A DNA stretch of 64,000 nucleotides, taken from assembly GCA_019163135.1 (NCBI GenBank), contig JAFLKR010000003.1:17901-81900 (forward strand). Direction: 5' to 3'. The position numbers were made by a program, and so were the translations under genes. Origin of the DNA: Desulfobulbaceae bacterium. Its GTDB lineage: Bacteria > Desulfobacterota > Desulfobulbia > Desulfobulbales > Desulfobulbaceae. The notes beneath the pieces are model-generated. The model ran no database searches. It had not been told where the DNA came from and worked only from the letters and a program-made list of their open reading frames with translations. This document shows positions 60,880-64,000 of the stretch, piece by piece; position 1 is the first letter of the stretch, and each line of letters opens with the position of its first letter.

Positions 60880-63805
60880 GGGTCAGTTCTCTATACCTAC
60901 AATGCTTGGTGATTGATTGAGCGAAGTCAACCGGCAGCCGTACCTCTCGCCCTGCTTTATTCTGGAAGAGCAGGTACCGCTGCCGGAGACCAAAAAGGAA
61001 GAGATCTTTGGTGATCTCGACGTCTTTTTGGCAGTATGCGGCAAGTTTTTCCATCTCCCCCTGTCTGAACCAGCGAAGGGCCTGTAGTCCGTCGCCATCT
61101 TTTTTTATCTGCAGTGTTTTTTCCGCCAGCCGGTCCAGGCTGAGCCGGTACCCCAATTGCTCAGTCACCGCTTCCAGAATATCAAAGGCCGGGAGCAGCG
61201 CTAAATCCCGGTCGGTGTACGCCGATAACACCAGGTTGTCAAAGCGCTTGTTGTTGAAACCAACTACGAGATCAAGCGCAAATAATCGTTCGATCATTTC
61301 GTCAATGGTCTCCTCGGTGAAGGAGGTGAACCGCTGCCCGTCGTTTTCATAAAGCACTGCGACACTGACCCGCATCAGATTGGCTCGGTGCCAACCGCCA
61401 ACTTCTTCCGCCGATTTCTGGGTTTCAATATCAAAGACGCCGAACCTTTGCGGAAGGGTAAACGATGGCGATGTTTTTTGGGGCTGCGGTGCTGGTCGCA
61501 CTATCTGCAGATTGCCCGAAGAATCGCCCTTTTGTTTTTCCGAACGGAGCAGTTCCAAGAGATACAGACAGGCCGCCTTGTCGATGGGGCGGTTGCCGGA
61601 ACCACATTTGGGTGAATGGACGCAGGAGGGACAGCCCTGTTCGCAGGGACAGTCGGTGACGGCTTGCCGGGTATGCTCTAATAATCGGGCTATTGCCTCA
61701 TAGCCTTTAGCGGTCAGCCCCATGCCTCCGGCGTGGCTATCATAGACAAAGACGGCAGATCCACCCGCCTGATCATGCCAAGGGTGGGAAATTCCGCCCA
61801 GATCATTGCGATCACAGAGCACAAACAACGGCATTAGCCCGATAATCGCATGTTCCAGGGCATGGATGCCGCCCATGAAATGGAATCGCGCCGCCTCGGT
61901 CCGGGTCCGTATCCAATCGGGAATCTTAATCCAAAAACCCTCGGTTTCGAAGATTTGCGGCGGGAGATCCAAGGGCACCCGGTTGATGATCCGCATGCTG
62001 CCGGGGGCGATTTTGTGGTAGGCGTTAATGTGTTCCGTGACCCTTAAATTCCCATAACAAATTTGAGTGGCCCCCCAATGGACGCTGCTTTCCTCTTTCA
62101 AAATTTCCGTGGTCTTTTCAGATAACACCCGGGTGAAATAGGAGGGCTTGACCGCTGATACTAAAATCTCCCGACCTTCGAGATCCAGGCTGTCGACATG
62201 GTAGGTTTTGGCCATGTGGAGATAGATGGCCCCTGGGTGGCAGTCTCGCAGTCCACGGTAACTGTCGATTGCGCCCAGCATCTTGCGCTGCGGTTGTTCG
62301 ATGATGGCCAGGGTGATCCCGCCCCCGCGGAGATTAATATGGCGTTGCGGGTAGGCCTGCGGCGAAAACCAGGTTTTGCCGTTGGCCGACTGGAGGAGTT
62401 GACCTGTCTTGGTCAAGCGATGAAGCAACGCCTTCCGGTTTTCGGTGTCGAGCAGTGGGTCGGCCAGAGTCAGCGGCAACTCCGTCGCGGCACAGACCAG
62501 TTGGGGACCGGCAATATGCGGGTTGTCTGGGTTTATGGTCACCGGTTCCACCGGCCGGGTAAAAAAATGCTCGGGATGGCGCATAAAATATTGGTCGAGG
62601 GCGTCCTCGTGACCGATCAACACCACCAGCGATTCCTGCTGTTTTCTGCCGACTCGTCCTGCCCGCTGCCAGGTGGCCATCATCGAACCCGGGTAGCCGA
62701 CCAGGATGCAGATATCCAGATTGCCGATGTCTATGCCGAGTTCCAAGGCCGAGGTGGAAATTACCCCGAGCAGGCTGCCGGTGGCGAGGCGATCTTCTAT
62801 CGCCCGGCGTTCTTCAGGCAGAAAGCCGGACCGATAAGAAGCAATCACGCCTTTTTGTTTTTTTAGTCGCTGTTCTGCCCAGATGGTGATGAGTTCGGTC
62901 ATCTTGCGCGACTGGCAATAGACAATGGTCCGCAGGCCTCGGCTGATCGCGGCTTCGAGCAGTTGGGTCGCGCTGGCGGCGGCGGAATCGAGCGGATTGA
63001 GCAGCAGCATGTTGCGCTGTGCTGTTCCTGCACCTGTTCGGGTGATCTCCTCAACCGGACCATCGATCAGCAAGCGGGCGTGCTCGCCGGGATTGCCGAT
63101 GGTGGCCGAGGCCAGGATAAAGGTCGGCTGTGCTCCGTAGAGATTGCAGATCCGTTTGAGGCGCCGCATCACCCAGGCCACATGGGAGCCGAAAATACCG
63201 CGGTAGGTATGGACTTCGTCAATGACGACATAGCGGAGATCGGCAAAGAAATGGCCCCAGCGGTCATGATAGGGCAGCATCGAAAGATGGAGCATATCCG
63301 GATTGGTGATCAGGATGGGTGGCAGATGGTCTCGGATTTTTTTGCGATGATATCCGGAGGTGTCGCCGTCGTAAATGGCCGCCGACTGCCTGCCCTGCCG
63401 GATCGACTCCGGCAACAGACTCCACAGCTTTTCAATGGTTTTGAGTTGATCCTGAGCCAGGGCTTTGAGCGGAAAGAGATAGAGAGCCTTGGCGGCAGGA
63501 TGGTGGCAACAGGTCTGGAATACCGGCAGGTTATAGATGAGGCTCTTGCCGGAGGCTGTGGGCGTGGCCACCACCGTGTTGGTTCCGGCAAGAATATTCG
63601 CAATGGCCGTATGCTGGTGGGTATACAACTCGGTTATGCCCATGGATTGCAGCAGTTGACATAGTTCCGGCACCAGGTGGTCAGGAGGGCGGAGCTCCGC
63701 AGTTGTGGTCGCAAAGGTGCGATGGGCCACCACCTGGGGTCCGAACTTCCCCGAAGCTTTCAAGGCGGCTATGTATTCCGCTACTGTGCCGCGTTTCGGG
63801 TCCAT
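60854..63805 (-). CDS. DEAD/DEAH helicase with DUF1998-type Zn domain fused to a DEDD exonuclease-like domain (MrfA-MrfB-like fusion)
   Basis: VVATPTASGKSLIYNLPVF (Walker A), VIDEVHTYRG, QRAGRVGRKQQ; CPCEQGCPSCVHSPKCGSGN; C-terminal FGVFDIET, GFNNKRFDNLVLSAY, YCQKDVEITKDLF. Confidence 0.93.
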   Translation of the reverse strand: MDPKRGTVAEYIAALKASGKFGPQVVAHRTFATTTAELRPPDHLVPELCQLLQSMGITELYTHQHTAIANILAGTNTVVATPTASGKSLIYNLPVFQTCCHHPAAKALYLFPLKALAQDQLKTIEKLWSLLPESIRQGRQSAAIYDGDTSGYHRKKIRDHLPPILITNPDMLHLSMLPYHDRWGHFFADLRYVVIDEVHTYRGIFGSHVAWVMRRLKRICNLYGAQPTFILASATIGNPGEHARLLIDGPVEEITRTGAGTAQRNMLLLNPLDSAAASATQLLEAAISRGLRTIVYCQSRKMTELITIWAEQRLKKQKGVIASYRSGFLPEERRAIEDRLATGSLLGVISTSALELGIDIGNLDICILVGYPGSMMATWQRAGRVGRKQQESLVVLIGHEDALDQYFMRHPEHFFTRPVEPVTINPDNPHIAGPQLVCAATELPLTLADPLLDTENRKALLHRLTKTGQLLQSANGKTWFSPQAYPQRHINLRGGGITLAIIEQPQRKMLGAIDSYRGLRDCHPGAIYLHMAKTYHVDSLDLEGREILVSAVKPSYFTRVLSEKTTEILKEESSVHWGATQICYGNLRVTEHINAYHKIAPGSMRIINRVPLDLPPQIFETEGFWIKIPDWIRTRTEAARFHFMGGIHALEHAIIGLMPLFVLCDRNDLGGISHPWHDQAGGSAVFVYDSHAGGMGLTAKGYEAIARLLEHTRQAVTDCPCEQGCPSCVHSPKCGSGNRPIDKAACLYLLELLRSEKQKGDSSGNLQIVRPAPQPQKTSPSFTLPQRFGVFDIETQKSAEEVGGWHRANLMRVSVAVLYENDGQRFTSFTEETIDEMIERLFALDLVVGFNNKRFDNLVLSAYTDRDLALLPAFDILEAVTEQLGYRLSLDRLAEKTLQIKKDGDGLQALRWFRQGEMEKLAAYCQKDVEITKDLFLFGLRQRYLLFQNKAGREVRLPVDFAQSITKHCRYRELTLRAKRDLS

Positions 63806-64000
63806 ATGGTTAAGGCCGCACTTTAAGGTTTGTTATTTTCTGAAAAAATTTTTATTATCGCTGAGCGGTGAACCAGCATTTCATCCAATTATAGGTGTTG
63901 TAGGACTTTTTCAGATACGCCCCCATCCCGCGCCTCATTCTTTCCTGAAAAAATCTACAGCTTTTTGTCCAGACGGTGCGGATCCGGTCGCATGGTACCT

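Overview
Chromosomal window from a Gram-negative, probably sulfate-reducing-type Desulfobacterota (Desulfobulbaceae-like) bacterium; the lineage is inferred from gene content and was not searched. Coding is dense, with no rRNA, tRNA, CRISPR array or intact mobile element recognised. Left to right: RND efflux tripartite system (minus strand, permease truncated at the left edge); DUF47-Pit phosphate uptake pair with Pho-box-like repeats; a long co-directional gene set (hybrid histidine kinase, HPr, PTS Enzyme I, ThiL, a PPDK/PEP-synthase-like phosphotransferase, dual-specificity phosphatase/YkgJ fusion, NtrC-type regulator, YkgJ protein); a second two-component cluster behind a predicted sigma-54 promoter; split TauE/SafE transporter; K+ channel/TrkA/receiver fusion; PilZ; mlaEFDAC; a fatty acid synthesis operon (yceD-rpmF-plsX-fabH-[acd-etfB-etfA]-fabG-acpP-fabF-rpiB-nrdR-ribD); ParB-like, ihfA, eno and pilC genes (minus); yggS/tatD; coaBC; darP; TrxB-like flavoprotein; tolQRAB-cpoB without pal; tlyA; SH3 protein; and a large helicase that looks like a MrfA-MrfB fusion. 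The most interesting items are the acyl-CoA dehydrogenase plus Fd-domain ETF embedded in the FAS operon where fabD is often found, the MrfA-MrfB fusion, the PTS/orphan dikinase/phosphatase cluster, and the K+ channel-receiver fusion. Functional names come from reading translated motifs; no database searches were run.
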